A stretch of DNA of 64,000 bases from Rhodocollybia butyracea (lineage: Eukaryota; Basidiomycota; Agaricomycetes; Agaricales; Omphalotaceae), in contig JADNRY010000019.1 in NCBI GenBank assembly GCA_015501585.1, positions 186,001-250,000 on the forward strand. The letters run 5' to 3'. The notes under the pieces are model-generated. The model was not told where the DNA came from. It made no database searches and saw nothing but the letters and a program-made list of their open reading frames with translations. Numbering within the stretch: position 1 is the first letter of the stretch; the number at the start of each line of letters is the position of its first letter. Made by a program: the position numbers and the translations under genes. This document shows positions 44,757-55,461 of the stretch, in pieces.

Positions 44757-46091
44757 ATGGAAGGAAACTGGCAGAAATCGCTATTTGCAAAGCCTACCTT
44801 GCCTATGAGCTTGGATGATGTGTTAGGCGCTCTTCGCCATGCCGCAGGCGCCAATGGCAATTATTCCATTTTTGTGCGGAAAGCCGTGGAAATATACGAT
44901 GCCAGTGAGGCCCGGGGGGTTCAGGTATGCTAGCCTTAATCTTTGTTTACCAATGCTAGATTGACAACCTCTCACAGGGATACAAAGAAGCTCTGAAACA
45001 GCTGGCATCTGTAGCTTGCAACTTGGTTTATGCCATTCTGAGGGCACCCCAAGAGATTTCTTCACAAGATGGCACGTTGAACCATGTAGAAAATCTCTTG
45101 GATCGGTAGGTATAGCCTGCAAGTATAATCAATCCACTAAGAATCGTGATTTTAGAGCCCTCCACGCCATTCGTACCATCCCAGGATCTTACCTAGGATC
45201 ATCAAGTACGAGTACAGTGTATCGCTCTCTTTTGCGCAGAAAAGATCCTTCCACCTCTAAAGCCCAGTTACAGCTTTACACGGACCAGTTATGCCACATG
45301 TTGTTCCATTTCCAGGTGCTTTCTATTTTTACTGTTTCCTTCGCATTATTTACAAGATAATTCAGGCATGGTTGAGCCTGTCTCAGCGAGTCAGTGTCCT
45401 TGAAGGTAGGACCTGCTTGGAAGGAAAAAAGCACGGCACTCTCCCTGGTGCCAACTCTTCCTCTGTCTCCTTTTCTCCGTCAAAATTCAACCCATTCATT
45501 TCTTCTGCGTCTGGCACCAGCGGTACGACTATACAACGCGGCTCTCCTGATAGCCGTATACTAGGTCTTGCAGATCAAATAGGACATGTTCGATCTGACC
45601 CATTGGCTCCCACTCCTTCCAATCATGTTCGTCGTAACTCCAACAATCCGTTTCTCCCTGCTATCGAGAGCGGCGGCTTTCCTCGTGATACCACCCTCCA
45701 AGTTGCTTCATTCGTGCCTCCTGTCGCAACGGACATTTCCCTTAGAGCCAGTCACGTCGGGGGGTCCTCATCTACTGCTTCGCAGGTGGATAATTCGACC
45801 AAGGAGAATTGCAACAATGTAACCAACAATGTAACTCACAATGTGACTGCCAACTTCAATGGCAACATATTTATGCCTGCGTTTCCTGCACTCAGATGTT
45901 ATCCTTCTCCTGGTCCAGTGGGAGGCGCTTATACCTCTGGATATAATGTTCATGGCGGGAATGGTGGATACACTAACAGGAATGGCGGTGCCCATAACGA
46001 GAATGGCGGCTGGATCCCCATATCTGTTAGTGGATATAACGAATTTAGTACAAATGATGGGCTTAACAACTATCGGGGCTACTACCAGTAG
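44757..46091 (+). CDS. Tandem array copy D: intact helical-domain protein with prion-like tail
   Basis: This is the only complete copy of five. Four exons (44757-44924, 44978-45105, 45156-45315, 45366-46091) join to 393 residues. Residues 1-152 are a mostly helical domain (DDVLGALRHAAGANG, RKAVEIYDASEARGVQ, YKEALKQLASVACNLVYAIL, LNHVENLLDRALHAIRTI, KAQLQLYTDQLCHMLFHFQ). Its pattern resembles HeLo or MLKL-like four-helix bundles used in fungal cell-death and NLR proteins. A Ser/Pro linker follows. The tail from about residue 290 is Asn/Gly/Tyr-rich: NCNNVTNNVTHNVTANFNGN, then repeats of GGNGGYTN. This resembles an amyloid or prion-like region, as in HET-s-type architecture. Domain names are inference from pattern; no metal or catalytic site is seen. 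An in-frame ATG at 44733 is an alternative start. Confidence 0.75.
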
Positions 46092-48124
46092 AACTTTGAG
46101 AGTCGGTTTTTCACAAGAGTCTACTTACATAAAAGACTGATATTTCTTATTTAGTAATCTCAAAGGTTCATCTGTTCTCATTGTTTTTTGTTAAGTATGT
46201 TTCATATACATTTTGTTGTTTTTGCTGTCAATGCTTTCTGCCGCGATTGTAAACTTGTTGTAAACTGGAACAATTGCCATTGTGCTAATGTATCTATGAT
46301 TTACGCATCGTAGGTAATCGCAGATGTTCCAACGATCTTGCGGTGAATTCTTAAGTTCAATCTTAAACCAGTCAGGGGAGAGGTATACTATGATGTTGCT
46401 ACCTGTAAGTATGGCGCATACTCACACGTGCTCTCGCACTGCCACTGTCCGTATATACTTCGATTTGTACATTAGACCACCATCCCAGATAACCTCGTAT
46501 AACGACTACTACCATCGCGTATTCTCCTGTTGCCTGAAGCCTAGCTTCGCCTCTAGAATATAACATGGTCCTGTCAATGCGTGCATCCGTTCGTTAGTGT
46601 TCTGTCGGGACTGAACGACAGCCTTTCACTACCGTCGTCTTCCATCTGTAGCTTGACCTTGAATTATTTTGTCCGTAGCGCAAGTTTTGACTCTCAGAGT
46701 CAATCCCAGTCACGATATGTTGAAGCCGTTACCCCTTCCCCCCCTGCCCCCTGACAAAAAACAACGTATGTATCTCTTGCTTGGGCAAAGACATACTGAC
46801 TTGTTCTTCTTTAATTTGATGTTGGGTGGTGGGCAAACTTCATTCTCTGATGTGAGCGTCGGGGTGTTAGAGTTTTGGTGCTTTATCCAACTCAGCCATA
46901 TAACCGGTTATATGGCTGAGTTGGATAAAGCACCAAAACTCTAACACGGGGCAGCTCCCACTTGTCCAAAGTTACTACTTGCGTCAAACTTAGGCAAAGA
47001 GCTGTATCTGTACTCATTCATCGGTGTCAATGTTGTCTCCCCTGGGCCCGGCAGATCATGATGTTCACGGTCAAACAGCGCAAATAGTAGTGTAAAAAGG
47101 CGATAAAGGACCACGTCACTTGCACAATACTTCGCTTGAATGCGCCGTTCGCCCTGAAAAGTACGTTCTGGTCTGGTACGAAGTTGTGCTGAACCCAAGC
47201 GCTGAACGTGGCCATTCACTGCCTACAGTACAGTATCATATCTTCGTGACGAAGACAATCATTCTCAGTTGGACAGTGTGGTTGGTTAGCCCAGGGCCTT
47301 ACTATAGTTTGTTATTGGTAGCCATTGATCAGCAAAACGTGAGGGCAGGCACTAAGTCAGCACTGTACAGTACCGGAAAGCGGCCCACGTTTTACTGATG
47401 GCTGGGCACGCTCAGCCTTACTTACGTAATTGGAGCTCCTCTCCCAATATTTCCTCCTCCTCCTAACCCGCAACTAAACAAAGAAATCATCAGTTGTTGT
47501 AAACTCCGGTAACTACCTAGAGTGACGTGCTTGCTTGGGTGTCGTGTTCGGCAAAACGTCTGTAGGCCCTTTTCCAGGATATCTGAAAGCTCTCGACAAG
47601 GCTCTCGAAGGACTGAGTCTTGAGAGTGAATATAGGGTCGCGTGATCTGTGCTACTCTGCGAGCGAGAAACCAGAGGATGCGACTAAATGCGACTATCCC
47701 AGCCTCCAGGAACAACCTAACCCACTTGTCTCTGGGCACCTCTGAGCACAAAGATGCTCGCAGTCGGGATCCTCTGGATGCGACTCACTGCTGCGAAATG
47801 TATGATTAGATCTCGTTGAAGTATCGTTTGACTTCTTTTTAACTGTACTCAGCGAAACGTACCTTTATTTTTTCGGCCCTTCGCCATGAGATAAGATCTC
47901 AGAGTCATAAAGACATCTGATGTTGCACTGCCAATGTCTGCCACTGTGCAGTGCGAGAAACCTATAGCTTTAAGCACGACGAAACACCTTTCGAATCATA
48001 CCAAATCAAATCAAAAAATCGATCCATGGTATTCCAATCCCAAATCACCACTCCCCTATTAGGTGGCAGAGGATTTGACGCGGTGGCCCGAGCAACCTAA
48101 TAGCAAATATCCTGGTGGGCATTA
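46092..48124. other. Array spacer D-E with palindrome insertion
   Basis: No gene is recognised. It carries the recurrent spacer block at 47524-47558. The 84-bp palindrome at 46864-46947 splits sequence that is contiguous in spacer A-B. The last 90 bases before copy E match those before copy C (CAATCCCAAATC, GGCAGAGGATTT, CCCGAGCAAC). Confidence 0.55.
46864..46947. repeat. Perfect 84-bp palindrome with no spacer
   Basis: Each 42-nt arm begins GTGTTAGAGTTTTGGTGC and ends at the centre CATATAACC|GGTTATATG. The arms are exact reverse complements, with no unpaired loop. Each arm contains TGGCTGAGTTGG, an exact match to the RNA polymerase III A-box consensus TRGCNNAGYNGG, followed by ATAAAGC as in a tRNA D-arm. 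The insertion is flanked by G-runs on both sides. Confidence 0.9.
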
Positions 48125-49330
48125 ATGTCCATGAACTACTCAACCTCCCCAAAAACGGAAGGAAACTGGCGCTTAAGCCGTACTTCGCTTGGGGATGATG
48201 TCTTAGTAGGCGCTCTGCGGCACCACGTAGGCATTAATGACAAGAATTCCATTTTAGGTTGGAAAGTCATAGAAATATACGGCGCCAGTGAAGCTAAGAG
48301 TCAGACCCAGGTATACTGCTCTTAATCTGCTGGCCAATGTTAAATTACTGACCTTTAGTAGGGACATAAAGAAACTTTGAAACAGCTGGCATATGTAGCT
48401 GGCAAGCTAGTTTATGCCATTCTGAGGGTCCCCGAAGAGATTACTGTGCAAGAGGGTACGTTAAACCACGTAGAAAATATCTTAAACCGGTAGGATTGGC
48501 TTGCAAATATATATGATCCACTTATAATCGTGATTTTAGAGTCATTCACGCCATTCGTGCGATCCAAGGATCGTCAAGTACGAGTAGGGTGTATCGATCT
48601 CTTCTTCGCAGAAAGGATCCTTCTATTTCGGAGGCCCAGTTACAAAATTATGTGGACCAATTATACCACACATTGTTCCATTTTCAGGTGCTTTCCATTT
48701 CTGCTACTCCCTATTTTGTGTTCACAGGATGTTTTAGGCATGGCTGAGTTTGTCTCAGCGAGTCAGTGTCCTCGAAGATAGTCCTTGCGCGGAAGGAAAA
48801 AATCACAGCATTCTCCCTGATGCTAACTCTTCCTCTATATCCTTTTCTCCGTCGAAATCCAACCCATTCATTTCTTCTGCGTCTGGCACCAGCGGTACGG
48901 CTACACACCGCGGTTCTCCTGATAGCCGTATGCTAGGGCTTACAGATCATATAGAACATGTTCGATTTGACCCATTGGCTCCTACTCCTTCTAATCCTGT
49001 TCGTCGTAACTCCAACAATCCATTCCTCCCTATTATCGAGAGCGGCGGGCCTCGTGATACCACCCTACAAGTTGCTCGACCAAGGATAATTATAACAATG
49101 TGACCCACAATGTGACTACTAACTTTAATGGCAACATCTTCATGTCTGCGTTTCCTGTACTTGGATATCATCCTTCTCCTAGTTTTGGAGGTGCTGATAA
49201 CTCTGGATATCTTGGTTACAATATTCGTGGCGGCGGGAACGGTGGATACACTAACGGGAATGGTACTCCGGGCGGGGCATATTATGGTGGACATGGTGCT
49301 GACAACTATCGGGGCTACTACTACCAGTAG
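48125..49330 (+). pseudogene. Tandem array copy E, internal deletion in the tail exon
   Basis: Fifth copy. The MEGNW start has become ACG, but an in-frame upstream ATG (MSMNYSTSPKTEGNW) replaces it, as in copy C. Exons 1-3 are open (GHKETLKQLAYVAGKLVYAIL, ILNRVIHAIRAIQ). In exon 4 about 88 bp present in copy D (45708-45795) are missing at about 49077, joining GTTGCT directly to CGACCAAGG and shifting the frame to a stop at 49103. The tail frame remains open afterwards to 49330 (THNVTTNFNGNIF, GGGNGGYTNGNG). Confidence 0.7.
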
Positions 49331-50258
49331 AGCATTAGTAAGTGTGAATCTGTTTTTCTTTCGCCAGAGTCTACATAAGAAGCTGACGTTTCTTATGCAG
49401 TAGCCGCAAATGCTCATCATGCTATTGTGTAGGCAAGGTTAGGTCGGAGGAACCTGTGAGTGAATATGATCTGTTCTGGTTTCTCGTTGTTGGTGTCACT
49501 GTTTTCTATGCATTTTTCGTTATCGTCGTCAATGTAATCCAATGTATTTGTAAATCGAACATACTTATGCAATGGATATTTCATCTACGCATAGCAGGGA
49601 ATTCGAGGTCTTCCCCGAATCGCACCCGATTCAACCATTCTTGAATGGATCCTCAAATTTAATCCCTCCAAGATGGTTCGGGGCTCTAAGCCAAAAATCT
49701 CCGAGCGAGAGCGTTATACTCCAGGGTTATACCTTATGTCGTTATTGAAAGATGCAAGTAGCAGAGCCCGTTCCTCGATCTACGTCAGTATTGAAAGGTT
49801 TTCAAGCGCCTTTCCAAGGATGTGCATCGAACAGCGGTTAGAACAAGGTATTTCGCTTGCCCAACTGGAGGTTTTAGTGTACGGCCCACGATCTACACCT
49901 ATAAGTCATTGGGTTCAAAGACCACAACGAGAACCATGGTCATAGCGCGGGACGGATTTATCGCTTATTTGGGTATACTCTGGAAATGTTTTACTTGAAT
50001 CTACTCCACAGTTTACCCAGTTCACAAAAACAGATCATTCCATCGAGTAGTACACCGTTCGGGAATCGAACCCCAGCCGCCTGCTAAAATGATGGAAGGC
50101 AAGCATTCAACGGCAGTTCTAACGAAGGTCATCATTGTATACCGTTCGCCTCAAACTTCAAGCTTCCATTGTGCAACTGAACTATTTTAACCCGTCTTCA
50201 CTGATAGTCGGTCTATGGTCCTAAAATTACTGTGCTGAATGTTATAGTCACACGAATA
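49331..50258. other. Distal flank of the array
   Basis: The first 200 bases match the 3' flank seen after copy C (GATCTGTTCT, GGTGTCACTGTTTTCTA). An open frame of 90 codons at 49673-49945 (start MVRGSKPKISERER) shows no recognisable domain and is not claimed as a gene. A tRNA-like scrap at about 50053-50122 is discussed under rejected items. Confidence 0.45.
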
Positions 50259-51110
50259 TTAGACAAAAATATCAGCCATCTCCAGCCTTGCATTACTTCT
50301 CGCTGCCCAGAAATTCAAACGATGATCTACAACATCCTCTAACCCTTGATCTATGTGTAGCTCTCCAAAAAAGACCTGGAGGGAAAGATGTCCTTCAAAG
50401 ACTTCCATGAGTATCCCATCCTCCGAGAAATCACACCATGCGCGGCGGAAGGCAAGTTCACCAAAGCCATCGATAATATCACCGCTAGCGCCTTCGCCTA
50501 TAACATGGGCTCCAGCAAACAGACCGGGAGTCCGAGTTAGAGTCACTGGCTCCATGCTAATGTCGGATCCCTTTCGTTGCAAACTAGAGGAAGAGCTAGG
50601 TTCTTCTCGAATATCATATAGCCCGATGTCGAGCTGCTCGTTGTTCAAAGGATCTCGTATGATATGTGACCGTATCAGGCCATGTCGCGAATGACGTTCC
50701 AGCGGGCTAGGAAGAAAACAATGCACAGAGCACTCGTTCTCTGAAAGGATTTTGTACAAGGTCCGATAAGGGTAGACTGTATCTGTGTTGTTGAATAGGG
50801 TGCTAGGTATAAAATCCGATGATATCGAGAATAGGCCAAAGTTGCCAGAGAACTGAGGCGCGGGTATAGTTTTAGAGGCGAGAGCAGATGGGTTTGAAGC
50901 AGTACGTGGTAATGGTTTTATTGGCCGCACAGCTACATCTGGATTGAAATGGTGATTATTTTGCGAAAACGGCACACGCCGTAGATATTCCACTGGTGCT
51001 GTATGTGGATGCTAAGTCCAACGTCAAAAACCAGCCGAGGAAAAGTCAAAAAGCCGTACCCAATGGGCAGTTTGCGAAGACGTTGATGATTTTGTCCGAG
51101 CTCGTTTCAT
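50259..51110 (-). CDS. Protein of unknown function with an uncertain first exon
   Basis: The main exon (50259 to about 51001) encodes 244 residues starting near PVEYLRRVPFSQNNHHFNPD. It is of balanced composition: FGLFSISSDFIPSTLF, YPYRTLYKILSENECSVHCFLPSPLERH and LEMADIFV at the end, so it is likely a folded protein. I do not recognise the family. The exon has no ATG at its start and an acceptor (CATACAG) precedes it. A first exon from the ATG at 51110 (MKRARTKSSTSSQTAHW) joined by a 33-nt intron keeps the frame, but that intron is unusually short, so the start is provisional. Confidence 0.5.
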
Positions 51111-52242
51111 TGGTCTTTCATTGTCTACGTCGTCCTCTCTGCAGTGTGTGTCTCTCAACCCGAAAGGCGTGGCCACCATCATGTCACGCCAAAAACGCGT
51201 CGAGCCACCCGTGAAAAGTTGAAGAAGAAGAAAAGAAATAGCAGCAGCTTCTATATGGGTACGACTCGAAGAGGAAGGCGATGAAGGACTTTGAGGAGAC
51301 TGAGAATAAGGGTCGGCAACGAAATCATACTGTCACGTACATCGTCACCACGGCGCGTTCACGTGCATCCAGCGTGCTTAAAGCGCGATGATCGGTCCTG
51401 GATGGATTACTGAATATTTCCATATACATAGCAAAGTTCTTTCGAAACTGGGTCTGTGAGTTGGGTCTTGGCACTGGGCACTAGCTATCTCTCTCTATTC
51501 GAAGATCTCAGGACCAAGCAAGCTCACGACGACGTGCATCCGACATCAAGTGGCCACCTAATCAAATTCAACGAGACCCGCCGCGTCGAATGCTGCGCTC
51601 TCAACAACCATATAAAGAAACCATTCTACCTGGAGAGGTGGCGAGATTCCTTTTCTTGATGGTGAGAGTGGTTCGACTCTGTAAATTTACGCGGTCCAGA
51701 TATCTACAATATCTTCGGCTCGAATTTGAGCGCTACAATGTCCACTCGTCATATCGGGACTTTGTGAAGGTGGATTGCGTTGCGAACTGGTCGCCAGAGA
51801 GGCAGTGAGAATGATGGGGCTGGACTCCTGCCAGAGTAAAACATCTTGAGAAAGTTCGACAGTCTTGTTATGTGATTGTACACGGCTATAAACACATGGA
51901 GAGAGTAATGATTATGATACAGTACCTTGAGAGCAAAGGTATTCTCGATCGAGATACATGCGCTTCCTTTCAGTATATAATCCCGCCAGAATCAGTCCCG
52001 CGGCTTCAGCCATCTTTCGACAACGGGCAAGTTCACTCGTTATATTAACCATGCAAGAAATAATAGAAACCAAGCTTCCTGATTTTTAAGCTTCAGGAGG
52101 CGTAGGCATCTCTGAGTCGCCGAAGACCATTCATTATTATCCTCTCAAAGGAATCGTCCTTAAACGATAGAACCATTGTAGAATTCCTGATGCAGATAAT
52201 GCTAAATGAAAATACGAAAGCTGGCTAGGGTACATTCACTCT
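51111..52242. other. Intergenic, no gene recognised
   Basis: About 1.1 kb. Open frames such as 51590-51808 are short and not protein-like. It presumably contains the promoter of the minus-strand gene before it and the 3' end of the zinc-finger gene. Confidence 0.4.
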
Positions 52243-52740
52243 TCAGCTTCTTGACTTGGGCTGATATCCATGGTACCGTTTCCTATGCCTTAGCAATGAC
52301 GACGGGTCGCTAGTGGCAAAATCGCAGTTCGGACACTGCTTATTTTTGTCTTGCGTACTATGATGTGGCGCATGAGCATACACCCAAGGAGGAGGTCAAC
52401 GCTGAACACTTACTGCGTACGATAATGTGTATCGAGGTTACTCTTCTGTAAGCTTTCGTAGGTACACCGAGGCCAAGGACACTTGGACGTTCTGCGAACG
52501 TTGGTGACCAACAAAGGAAAGAGCTTAAAGAGACTTACAGTTCTTCCCGATTGTCGGAGTGTGTACGAAGATGCCTGGGCATATCCTGCTTGTGCTGGAT
52601 AACGGCATTACAGATTCCACATTTAGTGGGAGAGTCATCGTTGGACTAGGCTTCTGTTCAGTGAGAAAGCAAATATAAGTAAAAGCGTCGACCTGCCTGA
52701 GACATATCGAGTGGAAGTGGTTTTGATAGTGAGGACCCAT
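52243..52740 (-). CDS. Small three-finger C2H2 zinc-finger protein
   Basis: Four short exons join to about 125 residues; none is long enough to stand out alone. After a short N-terminus (MGPHYQNHFHSICLRQ) come three fingers: CGICNAVIQHKQDMPRHLRTH (C-x2-C-x12-H-x3-H), CPWPRCTYESLQKSNLDTHY (C-x4-C type, H-x3-H completed by RTH) and CPNCDFATSDPSSLLRHRKR (C-x2-C-x12-H-x4-H, completed by YH). The end is GYQPKSRS. All zinc ligands are present. Such compact Kruppel-like proteins are common in mushroom genomes and probably bind DNA in the nucleus. Targets are unknown. The C-terminal GYQP ending is typical of this fungal group, in my recollection. Confidence 0.75.
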
Positions 52741-53111
52741 GATAAAGTCGCTCGTCTTTTAAGTGATTTGTGAACCAAGGTCGATTGGTGTGGGAGTCGG
52801 GAACTCCATATTCGATTTCTGCCTTATTTAGGGCAACCGACAAAAATTACTTTTCAAGGAAATTTTGAGAGTATAAACATCTTGGCGACTTGGTATGAAT
52901 TTCATCCAAGAAATCCTTGTAAGGAGATTTTTTTACCTTGTTTTTTTTACAAAGAAAGGGAAGAGCTACTAACCTGCGCGCACGAGATTGATGTATGTAA
53001 ACAAAGACTGATTGGAAGTAGGCGCTTAAGTTGCCTCGTTTCGGCCTCGTTGGTTCAGCCCAAAAGGATGCGATTAACAACGTAAAATTATAAGGTAACT
53101 AGGTATATCTC

Positions 53112-55077
53112 CTACATCCTCTCCAAAGGAGTGATACTCAAGAGCCGCATGCTAGCGGCCAAAACATCCCTTGCACTTTCATACAGCCACATCCTGGCCC
53201 TAGCTTTCTCGATGTCTTCCTCTCCTTTAACAACGACCGTCTCCCAAGCACTCGAAATGGCATGACTCAACCGGAATGCAAAAGTGACTACACCACTAGG
53301 CTCGTGTGTCTTCAACGCCGTCTTGACAACATCAGGGTAAGTACCTAACAGGAATGCGATTTCTCGCGCGTGAGTGGACGTGGTAAGGGTGGCGATGTCA
53401 ATTTCCGACCGGGAAGGTAGGGGAAGTAGATGTGGGTTCTTACGACCAATCGAGGCAAGACGGACGTGTGCGTATTGCAGATATGGGCCAGTGTCACCCT
53501 CAAAGGATAACATTCGGTCCCAGTTGAAGTTGTAGTTATTTATCCTAAGAAAGAAAGTTAGAATCAAAAACCCGAGACGAGTGTCGTACGTACCTCTTGG
53601 CAGACATATCCTGGATTTTAACTCCGGTTATACCGAGTTCTTCCGAAGTCATTTCGGGATCTTCTACTGCGTTGTACTTTTCCTCGTTCTTCTGCATCTG
53701 CTCATGCATGACAGTCTTGGCTTCCTTAATTATCTGGTTCAGGAAGACGACTGTGCCCTTTCGGGTGCTCATTCCTTGAACGAGTCCGTAGTTGACATGA
53801 ACGAGGCTTTTCGCCCAAGGGAACTCCATGAGCTCTAGAACTTTGAAGAACTGAGCTACATGAAGATCCTGCTGGGACGAAATCACGTAGATCATCTTGT
53901 CGAACTTGTATTTCTCATATCGTTCGGCGGCGCCGCCAATATCACGAGTGAGATAGATGGAAGTACCATCTAAACCACCTTGTTAACATAATGATCATTG
54001 AAGAGATAATCGTACATACCTTTCTTCCTCACAACTGCTTTTCCAAGTTTATACTTTTCTAGATTGACCAGTTTTGCGCCTTCGTGGTCTTCGATTAATC
54101 CCATTTCGTTCAACCGGGTGATCGCGTCGTCGATAGACTTTTGTCCGACTTGGCTCTCCCCAGTATAGACGTCGAAATGGACATTAAGTCGATCATATTC
54201 GGTTTCGTATTTCTTTACGCTCAGTTCTCGCCATTCCCGCCAGTTCTTCAATGCGCTCTCGTCGCCATCCTCCATTCGACGGAAGAACTTGGCTGCTTCT
54301 ACTTTGACTTCTGGGTCATCTTCAGCATCCTTGTTGATTTTGACATAGATGTCGAATAGATGTTTGATAGCGTCTTTCTGTAATTCTTCTTGGGAGCCGT
54401 ATTTCTCGTAGCCGACTGCGATAAGACCAAACTATAACACATTATTGGCGGGGATTTTACAAAAATGGATGCTGTTTACCTGTGTTCCCCAATCGCCAAG
54501 GTAGTTTGTGGAGATGACTTCCCATCCACACGCCTTGTAGACGTTGGCTAGGAAGGCACCGATAATGGTGCTACGGAGATGGCCTACATGGAATGATTTC
54601 GCGATATTTGGGGATGAGTATTCGATGAGGACTTTTTGGCCCTTTCCAGATGTATTTACACCGTATTGGGGACCGAGAGTGTGTATTTGAGTCAAGGTTT
54701 CGCGAACGAGGGAGGTAGTATTTAGTTGAAAGTGTATGAAATTCTTGTCGTGTTTGATGGACGCGACAAAGTCGTCGGCTTGAAACTAGGGGGACGTTAG
54801 GCTAGGAGAAATACTTGAGGCACAAACATCATACGTTTTCTATAACTTTTTTCGCCAAAGCATCCGGCTTTTCTGGTAGTCTGAACCTCGGTAATGCAAC
54901 TGTGAAATCTTCTCCTTTTTTCCCATAGTCAACACCAGCATAAGCTTGTTCTAGAGTAAGGGGTTCAAGGGCATCCGAGATTTTTTTCGCTATAGAGATA
55001 CGGAATGCGTCGAGGACGGAGGAAGATGGATCTGTGCCAGAAACTGGAGGTAGTGAAGGTAATGATGAAGAGGCCAT
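53112..55077 (-). CDS. Arginyl-tRNA synthetase, cytosolic type
   Basis: A class I synthetase that charges tRNA-Arg. About six exons join to about 580 residues, the normal length. The HIGH motif is FHVGHLRST, preceded by EYSSPNIAKS. The region VVRKKDGTSIYLTRDIG and the KMSKS-equivalent MSTRKG are present, as is the C-terminal anticodon-binding domain with RMLSFEGDTGPYLQYAHVR and the terminal helix ARMWLYESARDVLAASMRLL. The N-terminal additional domain (RISIAKKISDALEPL...) is also visible. There is no clear mitochondrial signal in front of the ATG at 55077. The catalytic core is intact. Confidence 0.93.
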
Positions 55078-55461
55078 TCGTTTAAAGTTTTGAGGCAAAA
55101 AATGCCGGTGAAGAGTTAATGTTACAATTGGCCTTCGGAGAGATGAAAAGAAAGCCAGGATCGACTACTTATAGGACAGAATCCGGATCGATAGCGCACA
55201 TGAATCGAGTCAGAGAAAAAGTTTGAAATCACGTTATTCAGATATTTTGCACAGGCGATCTTGTATTACTATATCTAATAGTAACGTACAGCCTGCGTAC
55301 AGCTCATTGTACTTAGCTTCACTTGCTTAGTGCTGTGAAAAGTTGATAGATAGAACGCAAAATATACAACACCAAGCATTAAGATGCTAAAGCATAAGAT
55401 AGATAACAAAAACACAGTAAAAGACCGCTACAAAGACCGCTGCATATTTCCATCCCCCCAA

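Noticed and set aside
33190..49330. CRISPR-like array
   Set aside because: The repeats are multi-kilobase gene units in a eukaryotic genome, not short direct repeats with spacers.
49673..49945. 90-codon open frame starting MVRGSKPK
   Set aside because: It has an ATG and balanced composition but no domain, no paralogue in the other array units and no promoter signal.
50053..50122. tRNA-like sequence on the minus strand (TTGCCTTCC anticodon-like stretch and GGTTCGATTCC B box)
   Set aside because: The B box is perfect and an anticodon stem with a short insert can be drawn, but no matching acceptor stem or proper D-arm/A box exists. At best it is a tRNA scrap.
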